Part shown: in pieces, positions 34,601 through 46,096 of the stretch
Numbering within the stretch: position 1 is the stretch's first letter
Layout: every line of letters starts with the position of its first letter
Made by a program: the position numbers and the translations under genes
Notes under the pieces: generated by a model
Databases searched by the model: none
What the model saw: the letters and a program-made list of their open reading frames with translations, nothing else
Told to the model about the DNA's origin: nothing
Source: Struthio camelus
Lineage: Eukaryota; Chordata; Aves; Struthioniformes; Struthionidae
Direction: 5' to 3'
DNA: 64,000 bases
Assembly (NCBI RefSeq): GCF_040807025.1
Contig: NC_090951.1
Location: 7,130,001 to 7,194,000 of the forward strand

Positions 34601-35816
34601 AAGGAGAGAATAAGGAGCAGTAAAGAACAGAAATATGTTTTCTGTTCCTTTTTCAGTTTACCTCTAAGACCTTTCACACAAGGGAAATCACTGCAATCTT
34701 AAAATATACATTCACTTACTTTTCACTGCTGTTCCTGCATTCACACATACATTTTTTAAAGAGATTTGTGTTTTGTACAAGACCTTTTGCTTTCTCATGC
34801 TGTTCTTGTGCATTTTTGATGTACAATCAAGTCAGACTGTTGTTTGTGACATCATATTTCTTTACAGCCTGTGATGTCAAACTGCCAGGCTTCACTGCAA
34901 GCTAGACCTTATTGACGAAGTTTTATCCTAAGGCCATATATCTGATAAAATTGAAAATGCACCTAAGCATTGTAAAAATCAAATTTCTCTGTGTGTGCTG
35001 AGTTATTTTTAACCTTCCCTTGTTGAATTAGCACTGCCTTTAAAACGTCTTTATTTCTTAAATATGATATGTAGATAACTTCCATGAAATATTGTTGGCA
35101 AGTTTCCCACTGAAGTCAATGGTAACCATGTATATATTTTTCAAGCAGATGTGCTATATTAAGGTTAAATGGGAATCTTTTATTTCAAATGGGAGGTAAT
35201 ATGTTACTTTTGCTAATAAACTGATAGTAACCTATCTCCCTCACTTTCCCCTCCCCAAACACATCTTATGCAATTTACAGGTCATTTTACATAGGTAAGA
35301 AAGCGTTCTCTAGTATTTATAAAATGCAGACTTTCACTATGTCTGGAACTCCTTTCTAGCTCACACCTATGAATTTGAAGTACAAAAACATCTTGAGTCT
35401 TTCTGAGCAAAGAGAAGGCGTATGCCTTATTTGACAGCTCTTTCCCCTAGAAATTCCCAGCAAAGTCAATTTAATAGTTTTGCCTATGCTTAGAATAAAT
35501 TCTAAAATCTTTTTCCAGTGATGTAGCTTTTGCTGTTGTTCATTTCTAACAGAAGATTTTAGGTTAAGGGCCAAAAAAATAATTAAAGTTTTTTTTAAAC
35601 ATCCCTTGGCTTTTCCAATTTGTGCCACTTACCAAATGAGTCACGCTTTACCAAAATACGGGAGATGGATGAGACAGGAAAAGCACTGATTTAGCAGCCC
35701 TCCTATAAAATTGCTTCAGGCTTCCACATATAGCCCCAGTGTTCAGGGAGTGAAGAAGCTGGGAGTTGGGAGTCACAGTCTGACTCACTTGTGAGACTTT
35801 GACCCAGTTATTTCAT

Positions 35817-35862
35817 TCTTGATTCAGCAAAATACTGAAGCACATGCATACTTGAAACTGGT
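35817..35862 (-). repeat. Ancient amniote repeat fragment
   Basis: TTGATTCAGCAAAATACTGA followed by AGCACATGCATACTT is the reverse-complement version of the pattern at 55931 (a tract ending AATGAATCAGGATC). Two independent copies in opposite orientation support an interspersed origin. Confidence 0.45.
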
Positions 35863-37683
35863 TATCTTACGTTTCTTCTAAAGGTCTGTTACCATTGATC
35901 TGTTTATATCTCGGTTTACACAGTTACAAAACTAGACAATTAATTCTTACCTTCTAGGCTTTAGTATGAGTTAAAAAAAAAATCTGCAATGTTCCTAGAA
36001 AATGTCTAATGAAAGCTGGTGTGTTGAAAGGCATGCCGTTTACCTTATTGTGTAACCTCGGATGAAAAATCGCTTGTGCTTCACATCAGCACGAGTCCTG
36101 CTCACCACTTTGAGGGTCGCAGAAGCTCTGGTCCCGGATTTTGAATCGCTCAAAATATAAGCAAAATCGTGGTTCAGTTCTGTGCTCCCTCTCTCTCTCT
36201 CTCATTTAAATGCAATGTATACATGTTTGCTACCTATATGTACACACACATATATATAGATAAACTTGTGAACCTGCCAAGACACCTAGAGGCCACGTTG
36301 TCCTTGTAACTCTTCCCCTTCCTGTCAGTGCCATTATATTTATTTGCCAAGATTTGAGCCATTATCATTCAGCAGTTGTGCAGCTTTGCTTTGCTTTTCT
36401 TCTGCCCCCAAATTACTACTGTTTCCCTCCTGCCTTCTACCCCCAGATCGGTAATGGAGTCCTCAGCTGTAGATTTGCTAACCATAAAGATTTTTGCTTG
36501 AAATGTTTTGAAAATGCCTTGGTTAAAAAAAAAAAATGTATATATAAAAGCCTATGAACAACACGCTGTGCCATTGCGCCATGCTCACGCATTGCACTTC
36601 TACAGGAAAGATAATAAAGATATTAGCACTCATATAATTTCAGATAGAAAATGAAACCAGACATGAAAGAAACACTAGCTCCAGCTGTTGAGTGGGAATC
36701 AAACTAGCTCTGGGAATTACAGGTACTGTCACTGGAGACAGCCTGACTTCTGAGAAATGACCTCAGGTGGAGAAGCTTGCTGTGGCCCCTTGCAGATATT
36801 AACACCTAATTAACAATCTGCGAGAGCATCCTACATCTTAATCACCAGTGAGGTGAGAATGACAATCAAAAGCAGGAGAAGGAGAAGGGAAATGGTAATT
36901 TTTCCTCTGCACACACCATCTAATAACCATGGTTATTCAGATGCAGCTAAATGCGATTTCCTTTTAGTCATTTCAGTCTATTGGAAGGCACAGTAAGTTC
37001 ATTTACTAGCAGGTAGGCAGCGGAGGTGAGAATTGAATTGATCTGAGATACTCTGAAAAATTGACCCAGAGGTCATTCGTAGTTTAAATTGGGAAGTAAG
37101 ACCGAGTTTATGTCTTCTCTTTCTTCTCTCCTCTCCGCCTCTTTGTGTGTTTCCAGGCATGTTATTCTGTATTGTGCAATTATTTAAACATACTCTGATG
37201 GCGGGGCACCTCGTTCTCTCAAAGTTAATCAAAATAAAGAGGGCTTTTGTTAGCAGTGATGGGTAATTAAATAGCTGGCTCCGTGTTGTGCGGCGGTATT
37301 GTACGGGGTTATTGACATCAGAGAGCCCGGCTCCTTCGGCACGCCAACAAGCCCGCTGACAGCACTGAGATTAAGGCCTCGGCTAAATTAAGGAAATCTG
37401 CTCTGCATGCTGTACTGCAACTCTGGTATTAACAAATCGAGTCTGCGAGTGCGAGGCCCGCTCCTGCAGCCCTGCGCTGGGGAGCGGCGCGGGCGGTGGT
37501 GGCAGCTTATGCGGGCCGTCCCGCGTGGAGGGGCTGCTCCCGTGGGGAATGCCCCGGAGGTGAGATGTGCACGTCTCATGGGTCATTTTTTCCTTCACGC
37601 CTGCTGTTTTCTTCCTGTAGCTTTAGCATCAGTAAATATGACTGGGAGCAGCCCACTTACCTATTTCCAACTCCAGCTTAAAC

Positions 37684-37765
37684 ATCGAGGGTCAAATCCT
37701 GCTCCCGGTGACCTGGCTGGGGAGCCCAGGTGGAGTTCAAGGAGTGACTCCAGATGGAGGTCAGT
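37684..37765. repeat. Foldback interspersed repeat copy, degenerate
   Basis: GGTCAAATCCTGCTCCCGGT matches the left arm of the family at 15251. The right arm, CCAGGTGGAGTTCAAGGAGT, is poorly preserved. Confidence 0.4.
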
Positions 37766-40700
37766 GCCAGAGGGCTGGTGTTGGTAAAAAGCAGGCAAGA
37801 AGCAGGGGCCCAGACTTGCTCAGTTACGCTACAGCCAAGGCTAGAACGGTTGTCTGAGCTCCATGGAGATGCTCCAGATTGCTCCTGTACAGCGTGAGCT
37901 GAATCCGACAGGGTTTTAATGTCATGCCTTTTAATGGATGCCTTTATGTTTGCTTCCATACAACTTCTGGTTTCAAACAGCTTCACTACAGAGGTGGAAA
38001 CAGGCAGGCTGGGATCAGGGAGTGAGGAATACGTACGCATGTACATGTTGTAGATGTCGTTCTGCATCGGCTCTATCCGTAGCACTGCCCTTCTGTGTTC
38101 CCGAAGAAGCTATTTCCATATCACTTGGACCCAAATTATATTCTAATAAGGAGAGAATGGAAAAACTGAAGACAGCATTATATTAACCACTCAGCTTCCA
38201 TGGAAACGCCTATCATTTTCTTTCCAGCGACAAGAGATAATCTCTGTGTTTTCTGTTGTACTCATTTCTTCAACTCTTTTAGCTTTGTTTTCGCATGTTG
38301 GCCTTGCACTAAAAAAAATATAACTCGACATCTTGTGTCTCCTCAGCTAAAACGGTATCAGTTCCTGGACTTAATGTCAGCTGTACCCAGATCAAAGGCG
38401 AGAAACATAAAAGTTGACATATATTATTTATTTCGCGGTTTACATCAGCGATGTTTCTCTCTCCCCTTTTTTGTTGTTATTGCTGATGTTTTGCCCACAA
38501 CGTTGCGCGCGCCTCTCAAAAGCGTTCGTCCGCTACAGACAGATATTCCCATTAATGCGATCGCTCAGCAGCTAACAAAGGCCAGTTCGCGCCGGCGTTC
38601 CCGCGTGCCCCGAACTCCCATTGTTTCCGCAGGGAGCGCTCGCTGGCTGCGCGAAGAGTGCCGGATCGGGCCCCGGGGTGGCTCTTGGGCAGCCGGCGGC
38701 TTGCTGGCCCCGGCCCCAGCAACGCGCTAGGTCGGCTACAGACGCGGCCCCGTTCGCTGGCGCAGCGAGTGGGAGATATTGCATTCTCTGCCCGTATTGT
38801 GAGCCGCCGCAGAGGCGAGAAAAATGCCAGTCTTGGAGGGGAGCAGAAGCTCAAGAAAGAATGTGCTTTCTTTCTCTTTCTTTTTTTTCTCCCCAGTTGT
38901 TTGGGGATTTTTTTGTACCTTTCCTCAAATTTCTTGTCTTCCTTTGGAGTTCTGCTTGAGTGAGTAACGCAGGGTCCCGCGTATAATTATGGCCAGAAAA
39001 TCACGAGATCAGTCAGAGACGCTGCTCAAACCTGTGCTTCCCTCTAACACTCAATTTAGTGTAAAACTTTCATTTTATTCTCTTTGTCAGCATCGGTGGC
39101 AGGTTTTGCCTCCTGAGTTACAGAGTCAGACAAAGCGCCGGGGCGGATTTTTGCCCCGTACTCTCCCACAAGCTATTTTTTTTTCTGCAGTGAAAATAGT
39201 AATAGTAAAAGAAAGGTCCTTGGGTGTTTGTTGTTGTTGTTGTCTTTTGTTTAGTTTGGTTTTGTTTTAAAGGCTGCTGACAATTGCCAAAAGCTCCTTC
39301 CAGCAAAGAGCGGCTTGGCGGGTATAGCCCCCGCGTTCAGCCGGCAGGAGTCATTTGCGGTTCTCTTTAGGGCGCAGCTATTCAGAGAACGTGTGCCGCT
39401 TTGCTGTTTCTTTAAAATTTAATTGGGATCAGGCAATCGAGCGCCTCCAAATTTTTGCCTCTTCAGGCTGCAATAAAGCCACTTATAATTTATAATCAAA
39501 GTTTGGTGTCGTTAAACTAAACTGTAAAACCGACTTCAGGGTTTCAGTCGTAAAATAAATATATGGTAAATATTGCAATGGGGCTTGAGTAGCGTGGCTA
39601 ACAACAGCACAGTGAATGCTTATGTATATATATGTATATATATAGTTCCAGAGGTAAGACAGATCTAAATAATACATTACTGGGGTGTATGCATTCTGTG
39701 TAGAATTGAAGCTAAGATGGATTTATAGCCCAAGTAGTTATTTTAAATACAAAATGAAGTGTTAATTTATTAAAGTCATTTATGCATCCACATTATTTTT
39801 ATGTCTTTATTTATATTTTTCTGTAATACGGAGCAATGTAGTATTCATCCTGGGTTTTTCTGTCTGTTGACTGTAGCACTCCTTTGCTTAGATTTTTTTC
39901 TAACAAGGCAGCTCATTTAGAAAGAAATGTTTATGTGAAGTGCTTGTCAGTTGGCATTTTTACTGGTGTGCTAACCCAAAGGTAAAATATAAAGGCACGT
40001 CTTTTCCTTGCTGGCTTGTTGCTACTAGAAGGGTTCCTCCCTTGTTAGCTTGATAAATAATTTTACTAGCGGGAATCTGCTGAATTTTTATGCTTGCTGT
40101 CTATTTTCTGCTTGCTGCAAATAAATTCCAGCACTCAGAGGGCACTAAAACTCCAAACACATGGTATTTTCCCATTTTGTTGCTGGTTGCCTAAAATATT
40201 TATTTCATCTTGAGTTTTTTAATTAAATCTTCTTTTTTAAAGAAGAAAGAAAAATCCCTCAAGTTTTGTAATTATTTCCAACTGAAGCTCTTAGCTGAGA
40301 TTGTACTTAATATAAAGTCTTGAGGTTATGTAACATGTTATCACAGGTAAACTAAATAGGTTGTGTTAAATCAGTCATCCTTCCAACTACCTACTGGTTT
40401 TCAAATTATGAGCAAGGATTATTTATTGGCATATCATCCATTTAAGCGTTTCTTAAAATTTATCATATAGTTTTAGTTTTTCCAACTTGTGATCAACAAA
40501 GCTAATTTAACTGGTGAAACCAGCACTCCAGCTCTGTGAGGGACTGCGCCGAAAAGGCTTATGTTACGCGTTGCTGCAGCACGGGAGGCAGAAAAAAGTT
40601 TGTGAGATGTCGAGCTGGGGAGGCTGGAGGGGGAGAGGAATAGGTTTGTGTTTTCTTAGAAGGACTATTTTACGGTTGCTGAAGCTTTACACTTTTTAGT

Positions 40701-42199
40701 ATTGAATCTAATTCAAACAGGTAAGATCTGGCCCCTGCCAAAGGCCTCCCCTTCGCCCTATAGCGAGGGCTGCGTGTTGGAGGTGCGTTGCAGCTACTGC
40801 ACGTTTGAAGGCTCCCTCGTCCTCGGCAGTACGTTGCTGCTGAGCGTCCTGCCCGCCGGGCCTGGGGGCTTTGACGAGATCTCTTAGATGAGCAGATTTT
40901 GGAGCCGGCCTTTTATTTTGGGACGTGGAGGCGAGATGTCATTTTGTGGAGGAGGGAGTCATGCTGGGGAGAAGGGCAGGGCGGGAAAGCAAAGGCAGCT
41001 TTTCCCAGAGGAGGCAAAGGATCCTGCAAAGCTGCTTTTCAGCCGTGCCGGTGTTTCGGCCAGCCCAGGGTTGAGACCCTCGTGCATGCCCGTGGCAGAG
41101 GGACGGCATTTTTTGCTCGTGATGGGATCCTAGCGGCTTCTGCCGGGCAGTCCCGAATGGCACCCAAGAGCCCTGGACGGGGGTGCTCAGCATCGTGCAG
41201 TGACACCTCTGCATGCGCCACGGGGTGAACGGTTGAAGGACTGGTGTGCCGGCTCGTTAAAGCTTGACAGCAAGAGAAAGAAAAGGGAAGAAAAAGCCGT
41301 GTACTTCCCACCGCACAAAGACGCTGTCTGGCGACGTTTGCGCTGCTCAGCTCTGCTGGAGAGCGGCTTTGCCCCCGGGCCTCGCCGCGGGCCAGCGGTC
41401 TGCCGTGCATGGGTGCAGCTGGCACCCGCAGCAGGAGGCTGAAGAGTGGGTGCCTTTCTCCAAAATTACGACGAGTTTTTGTTTCTGTAGCGCCCAGGAG
41501 CCCTGCCTGTGGGTCAGAGCCGCGCCGTGGTCCCGCAATGTAAGCGCGGGACCGGGACAGTATCCGGAGGCCGTCCCACTGCGTGCTCGGGGAGCTCGTG
41601 CGGAGGACGCAGGGGAGAGGGGGATTTCGGGGTAATCCTGCTGCCCTATCCCGTGTCCTCCGGATCCCAGGAGAGAAAAGACTGGCCCGGGAGAAGGGGA
41701 GCAGAAACATGTCCCAGTCAGAATGGATTTAAACATCCGTTTTAACCAAGTCAGGCTACACCTCTTAGAGGAGTCTTCTCGGCCGCCGGAAGGTTTTTAA
41801 GAGTGTCAGAGACCAGTTTTGCAGGCCTTTAATTTCCCTTGTGTGAGCAGCAGAAAGCCGCATGCCCATGAAGATGCCAGGATAATCCACCCGAAATTTC
41901 AGAATTATTTACATATTTTAGCACAATTCATCTCAAAGCAGTCCTCCGACTTGGGCCCAAACTCTTACGTTCTTACACCAACCACCCTCCCATTCGTTCC
42001 CGTATTTGCGTAAGAATCAGGTGTCAGGTTTTTAACAGTTTAAGCTGACGCTACAGTCCCAAAGGCACTGGAGCTGCCCTGCAGCTTTTTCACTTATGTG
42101 AGCGCAGCCCAAATCAAGTCGTTGGGCAGAGGGAAGAAATAACGCCCAGGCGCTGAGTAGATAAGGGAAAAACTTGGGCTGCGGTGGGGGAGAGTACCC

Positions 42200-42480
42200 T
42201 GGGGAGCTCCGCCGTGCCGAATCGGAAAGCAAATAGGGTTAAAGGCAATCTCCAGAGGCCGCGTAATCCAGCCCCTCGCCACCGGGCAGGGTCAGCCAGA
42301 CGGATGTTATTCCTGACAGATATTAGCATAACCTGCTTTTAAAGCCTTCCGCAGAGAGCCCGCAGCCTCCCCTGGGAACCCCCTGGCCACCGTCGCTTCT
42401 CCGGAGCGTTTCCCGTCGTCTCACCGGAGCCGTGTTCCCGCGGTGCGCGTCCCTCACGGCGTGTCCTGGTCGCGGTAGAC
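42200..42480. other. CpG-rich patch beside a CR1 fragment
   Basis: Moderately dense CpG DNA continuing the minus-strand open frame of the adjacent CR1 remnant, but with no recognisable CR1 protein motif. Confidence 0.4.
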
Positions 42481-42489
42481 ACGGAGAAC

Positions 42490-42610
42490 AGCGTATTCCT
42501 TGCCTCTTGCGCTGACCCTTTGCATGTTTGAAGGCTGTTGTTATGTCTTGCTGCCGCCGCCTTTTCTCTAGACTAAACAACCCCGCGGTTTTCAGCCTTT
42601 CTTCATAGGT
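42490..42610 (-). mobile_element. CR1 LINE fragment (reverse-transcriptase ORF 3' part)
   Basis: The minus-strand translation contains GLFSLEKRRRQQDITTAFKH. This matches the conserved GLFSLEKRRLRGDLI segment near the C-terminus of CR1 ORF2. The flanks have decayed, and neither the 5' part of the element nor its usual 3' octamer repeats can be seen. It is a short, old, dead fragment, typical of bird and reptile genomes. Confidence 0.8.
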
Positions 42611-42844
42611 TATGGGCATGGCTTTGTTATTGAATGTCTTGTCTGAGGAGTCCACACGTGGTAAACTTGGTGCAATTCAATTTACCTGTGTTGAAAAGGG
42701 CTGTTGGGATGCTGCCTTGAGGCTTTTCAACAGCTGAAAGAGGAGTAACTTAATTCTTACACTGATAATTTTGTTTCCCAGCAGGATGGAGGGGAGGGAA
42801 TTTTGTCTTTACCTGTGTGAGTTCCCCACAAATTTGCCCTCATA

Positions 42845-42877
42845 ACAGTGATACTACAGTGATACTACAGTGATACT
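42845..42877 (+). repeat. Three tandem copies of ACAGTGATACT
   Basis: Perfect 11-base triplication, followed by GCAGTGCAATGTACAGTGAT as a decayed continuation. Confidence 0.9.
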
Positions 42878-44216
42878 GCAGTGCAATGTACAGTGATTTG
42901 TGTGGGTGTGAAATATGTTTTTAACAATGGTAAATCATGATGTTGAAGTTATATAGTTTTATATATAAAAATAAGAATAGGTGGTAGTTTTCATTTTATA
43001 ATATGTGATTATTTAGTTTGGCCATGGTTGCATTTTGAGTTGTCAAAGAGAAAGACTAACCGTAGCCGTGGGGTTTTGACAGAGCGAGTGCTTTCTGAGG
43101 AATTCCGAATTTTTTATTTTCTTCTGTCTTTTTTTCTCTGTGGAGTCTCTGTGAAAGAGTCTCCCTTCCCTCCTCCTTTTACATCCTTCCTTCTCTTCTT
43201 CTGCCCTTCCTTCCTTTTCACCTGCATTTCCTTTGTCCTGTCCTCAGGATGCATGAGACATGGTTGAGTCGGTAAAAGCCTTGTCCAGCTAGCTGTGCCA
43301 GGGGGACGGTGCATTTGTACCTTTTCGGATGCAGCCCCTTTCCTGTGGCCAGTAACGCCTAGGGGTACGTTTTCAAGGAAGAAGAGGTTTTGTCACATGG
43401 GTTTCATTAATTTCCACAGCTTCCATGTGGCTGCGGCCATCCGTGCACAGGATTTCCCCTCTGGTAGCATTGTCAGTCAGCTCCAATGTTTCAAAGGCTT
43501 CCCTTTGAACGTAGGTTTGGGTAGATCCAGCCTTTTCCTTGTGGCAGAAACAAGTAACTCCAAAGTGTCACATATGAAGATGGGCCAAGGAGGATTTTTT
43601 GGACATCTGCACAGACCTGGGCATAAGGGTAAGCTCTGAGTTCCTTTTTTAAAAGTTGACATGACATTAGGGCCCTTTCAATGGACATTCACTTGGTCTC
43701 CATGGGAAGACAAGGAGAAATGGAGCCTTCTAATGCGGCTTTCTGATTGCTGTTGTGTCTTACCTTGGAAGGTTGGTTTGTGGGGGAGATGTCTTGGAGG
43801 AAAACAGAAGTATTTACTTGCAAGAAAATATTTCTGAGGGACTTCTGTTCTAGGGTGTGCTGGTACAGACTGCTCCAGAGTTGGGTTAATCAGCATGGCA
43901 GAATACCAGGAAGCATCTTGGAGGTGGTTTTAACTCCTGCAAGATTCTGGCTTCCTGATTTAAGCCTTATCGAAAGTCCTGTCTTGAAAAATACTAAAAG
44001 GGATGTTAATGGCATAAACTGCCACCTTGCCTTTATAGTTCAGGCATCACTTCTGGAGATGAGATGGTGGCAGTTCTTACTATCAGTGGCTTGAACTTGT
44101 TCCAGAAAAGGGTCTCTGGCACTGTCTACAAGGCGTCTTAGCTTTTGGAGTGGCATTTAACATGCAGCAGTGCCCTTGCTGAGATTGTGTCAGCCACTCT
44201 TGGGACAGCTGCATGC

Positions 44217-44405
44217 CACTTAGTAATAATAGCTAGCTCTTAGCCATTTTCAGCTTTTAGATCTCCAATAACTTTGTTGTGGAGGTCAGTATCATTATCC
44301 TCATATTATAGAAAGTGATTTACCTAAGGTCACCCAGCAGATTTATGTATGGAAGCAGGTCACCTGAATCCCAAGCCATGCCTACTCTGAAACTATACTA
44401 TTCCT
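44217..44405 (+). mobile_element. MIR/L3-like SINE or LINE-tail fragment
   Basis: The order of motifs fits the MIR core and tail: AATAATAGCTAGCTCTTAG, then GGAGGTCAGTATCATTATCC, then CTAAGGTCACCCAGCA, then CACCTGAATCCCAAGCC. Copies of this type predate amniote divergence. Subfamily assignment would need a repeat-library search. Confidence 0.7.
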
Positions 44406-45934
44406 TTAGGGAAACTGTACAGGTGAAGGCAGAGAGCAATAAACTTTATTGTGGAAAATCTGAACTTGGTATGGCAGTCATCTTTATGTATGACCTGCGG
44501 TCTAGTCAGGGTTGGCCTTATTCACGTGTGTTTGAATATGGTCTGACAGCATGACCACCAGCTGTGGTATCCGTAATGTTAGCACCAACACCTGTGAAGC
44601 AGAGTCAGTGGGAGCATGGTTCACCTGGGAATGCTGGGACTGTGGCCAGAGAAAGGACAGCCATAAGCACAGTCTATGCCATTGTCCCTACCATGGTGTA
44701 CATAACAGCCTAGCCCGAAGTGCAAATAAAACAGTGTCCATTGCTTCTGTGGGTTGCCTCTGAAAAGGAAGTTCATCTGATCAACCTCAGAGGAGTCTCT
44801 AGGTAGTGAACATGCAGCAGCAAAGACGCATTTGTGCCTTTGGGAACCATAAGCCAAAGCATTCCCAGTGGGTCACAGATCTGAAGACTGGGGTACCTGC
44901 ATGCATATTGCTTTGCGAGGGGAAGTTAAAAATTCTGTGAAGAAAAAAAAATGTCTCTTCATGATACAAATATTCAAGATGCCATCTTTCTTGTCTCATC
45001 CAAGATTCCACCTCAGATTTGCACAGTATAGCATCCTCTTTCTTACATGACCTTTTTGGACATCCATATTCCCTCAGTGATCTGTCTGAGTCACGGATCA
45101 TACTTGAAAAGTTCTTTTATCCAAATGTATAAACTCTATGCACACAATGAAAGAGTAGGCAGAATCAGGAAAAACAGCTAACAAGTCAAGTAAACGTTTT
45201 AGCCTAAATAATTTCAGTCTCTAGAAAAGAGATCTCTTTGAGGAAATATTTGTTGAGCTCAGTTATGTAGGATGTAAGATGATAGTGACCTTGCTGAACT
45301 ATTGGCTCAAATCATAGATGTAGCAGCAGAAGTGAAAATATATGCTTCCTTCTCTAAAGAATGGGATTAGGGCCGAGTTCTTACCAAGGGGGAGAAGAGA
45401 GAGAAAATGTATTGTCTTCCTTACAGGAGTTCATTTTTCTTTACAAAGTGATTAATGCATTACTATAGCAAATTTACTGTGTAGCCTGATTACCATTGTA
45501 TAATAAATCGAAACAACTGTGACTGTCATGGTGATAAGGCTGGCATGATTTTGTCCTCCCTTAAAAAAGGTTTGTAAGTTAAGCTTAACTTTTTAGCTTT
45601 CTGCATTTCTGGAATAAAATTTATTTTGGCCATTACAGCTCTATCTGTTTGAAACTGCACCAAAAGGAAATAAGTTGTTCAAAAGGATGGTATATTATTG
45701 AGAGAATTTTACCTTCACTCAATTTGCAAAAGAAACTGAACATCAGCATTAAAATGGAAATGGAGTTCAGGAGAAAATAATAACTCAGTTGTTTTAAAAA
45801 AAAAAAAAAAAGTTGTAACATTTAAAAGGGACTTTTCAAATATCAAGGATGGACAACCCAATTAAATTAACTGCATTATATTCACAGTCGTTAATACCTC
45901 AGGCTCAGCTGTTCTCGGGCTACCACAGTTTGCT

Positions 45935-46096
45935 CAGGGCTTGTCTGTGCATTGGGTGAGAGACTTCCAAGGAGCTGTGGGAAGACGTGCTGGTGACTAA
46001 TTAGTCGTTTTCTGTGAATCGCAGCAAAAACGGTACTCCAGTGTAGTGCTAGGGGGTGCTGTTATTGTGCCAAAGTGCGAGCCTGAGCAAGCCCTG
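45935..46096. mobile_element. Candidate 162-bp MITE with CAGGGCTTG termini
   Basis: CAGGGCTTG at 45935-45943 is inverted as CAAGCCCTG at 46088-46096. The interior has no ORF. The flanking eight bases differ, so the target-site duplication, if any, has decayed. The terminal motif resembles the ones at 1755 and near 34590, supporting a shared family. Confidence 0.5.

Larger units (their letters stand above)
34600..42200. other. Downstream intergenic DNA with two CpG-rich patches
   Basis: No gene recognised. It includes old repeat fragments at 35817 and 37684, CpG-rich patches at about 38500-38830 and 41000-41700, and a T-rich tract near 38865-38900. The segment 37230-37450 is non-repetitive and moderately GC, and is worth testing for conservation. 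The open frames of 130-220 codons near 41000-41700 overlap one another on both strands and look compositional. Confidence 0.5.

Noticed and set aside
21495-40000. Second coding exon of the long MAF form
   Set aside because: I looked for an acceptor followed by a short basic and aromatic tail and found no convincing match by eye. A protein-to-genome search is needed before stating its presence or absence.
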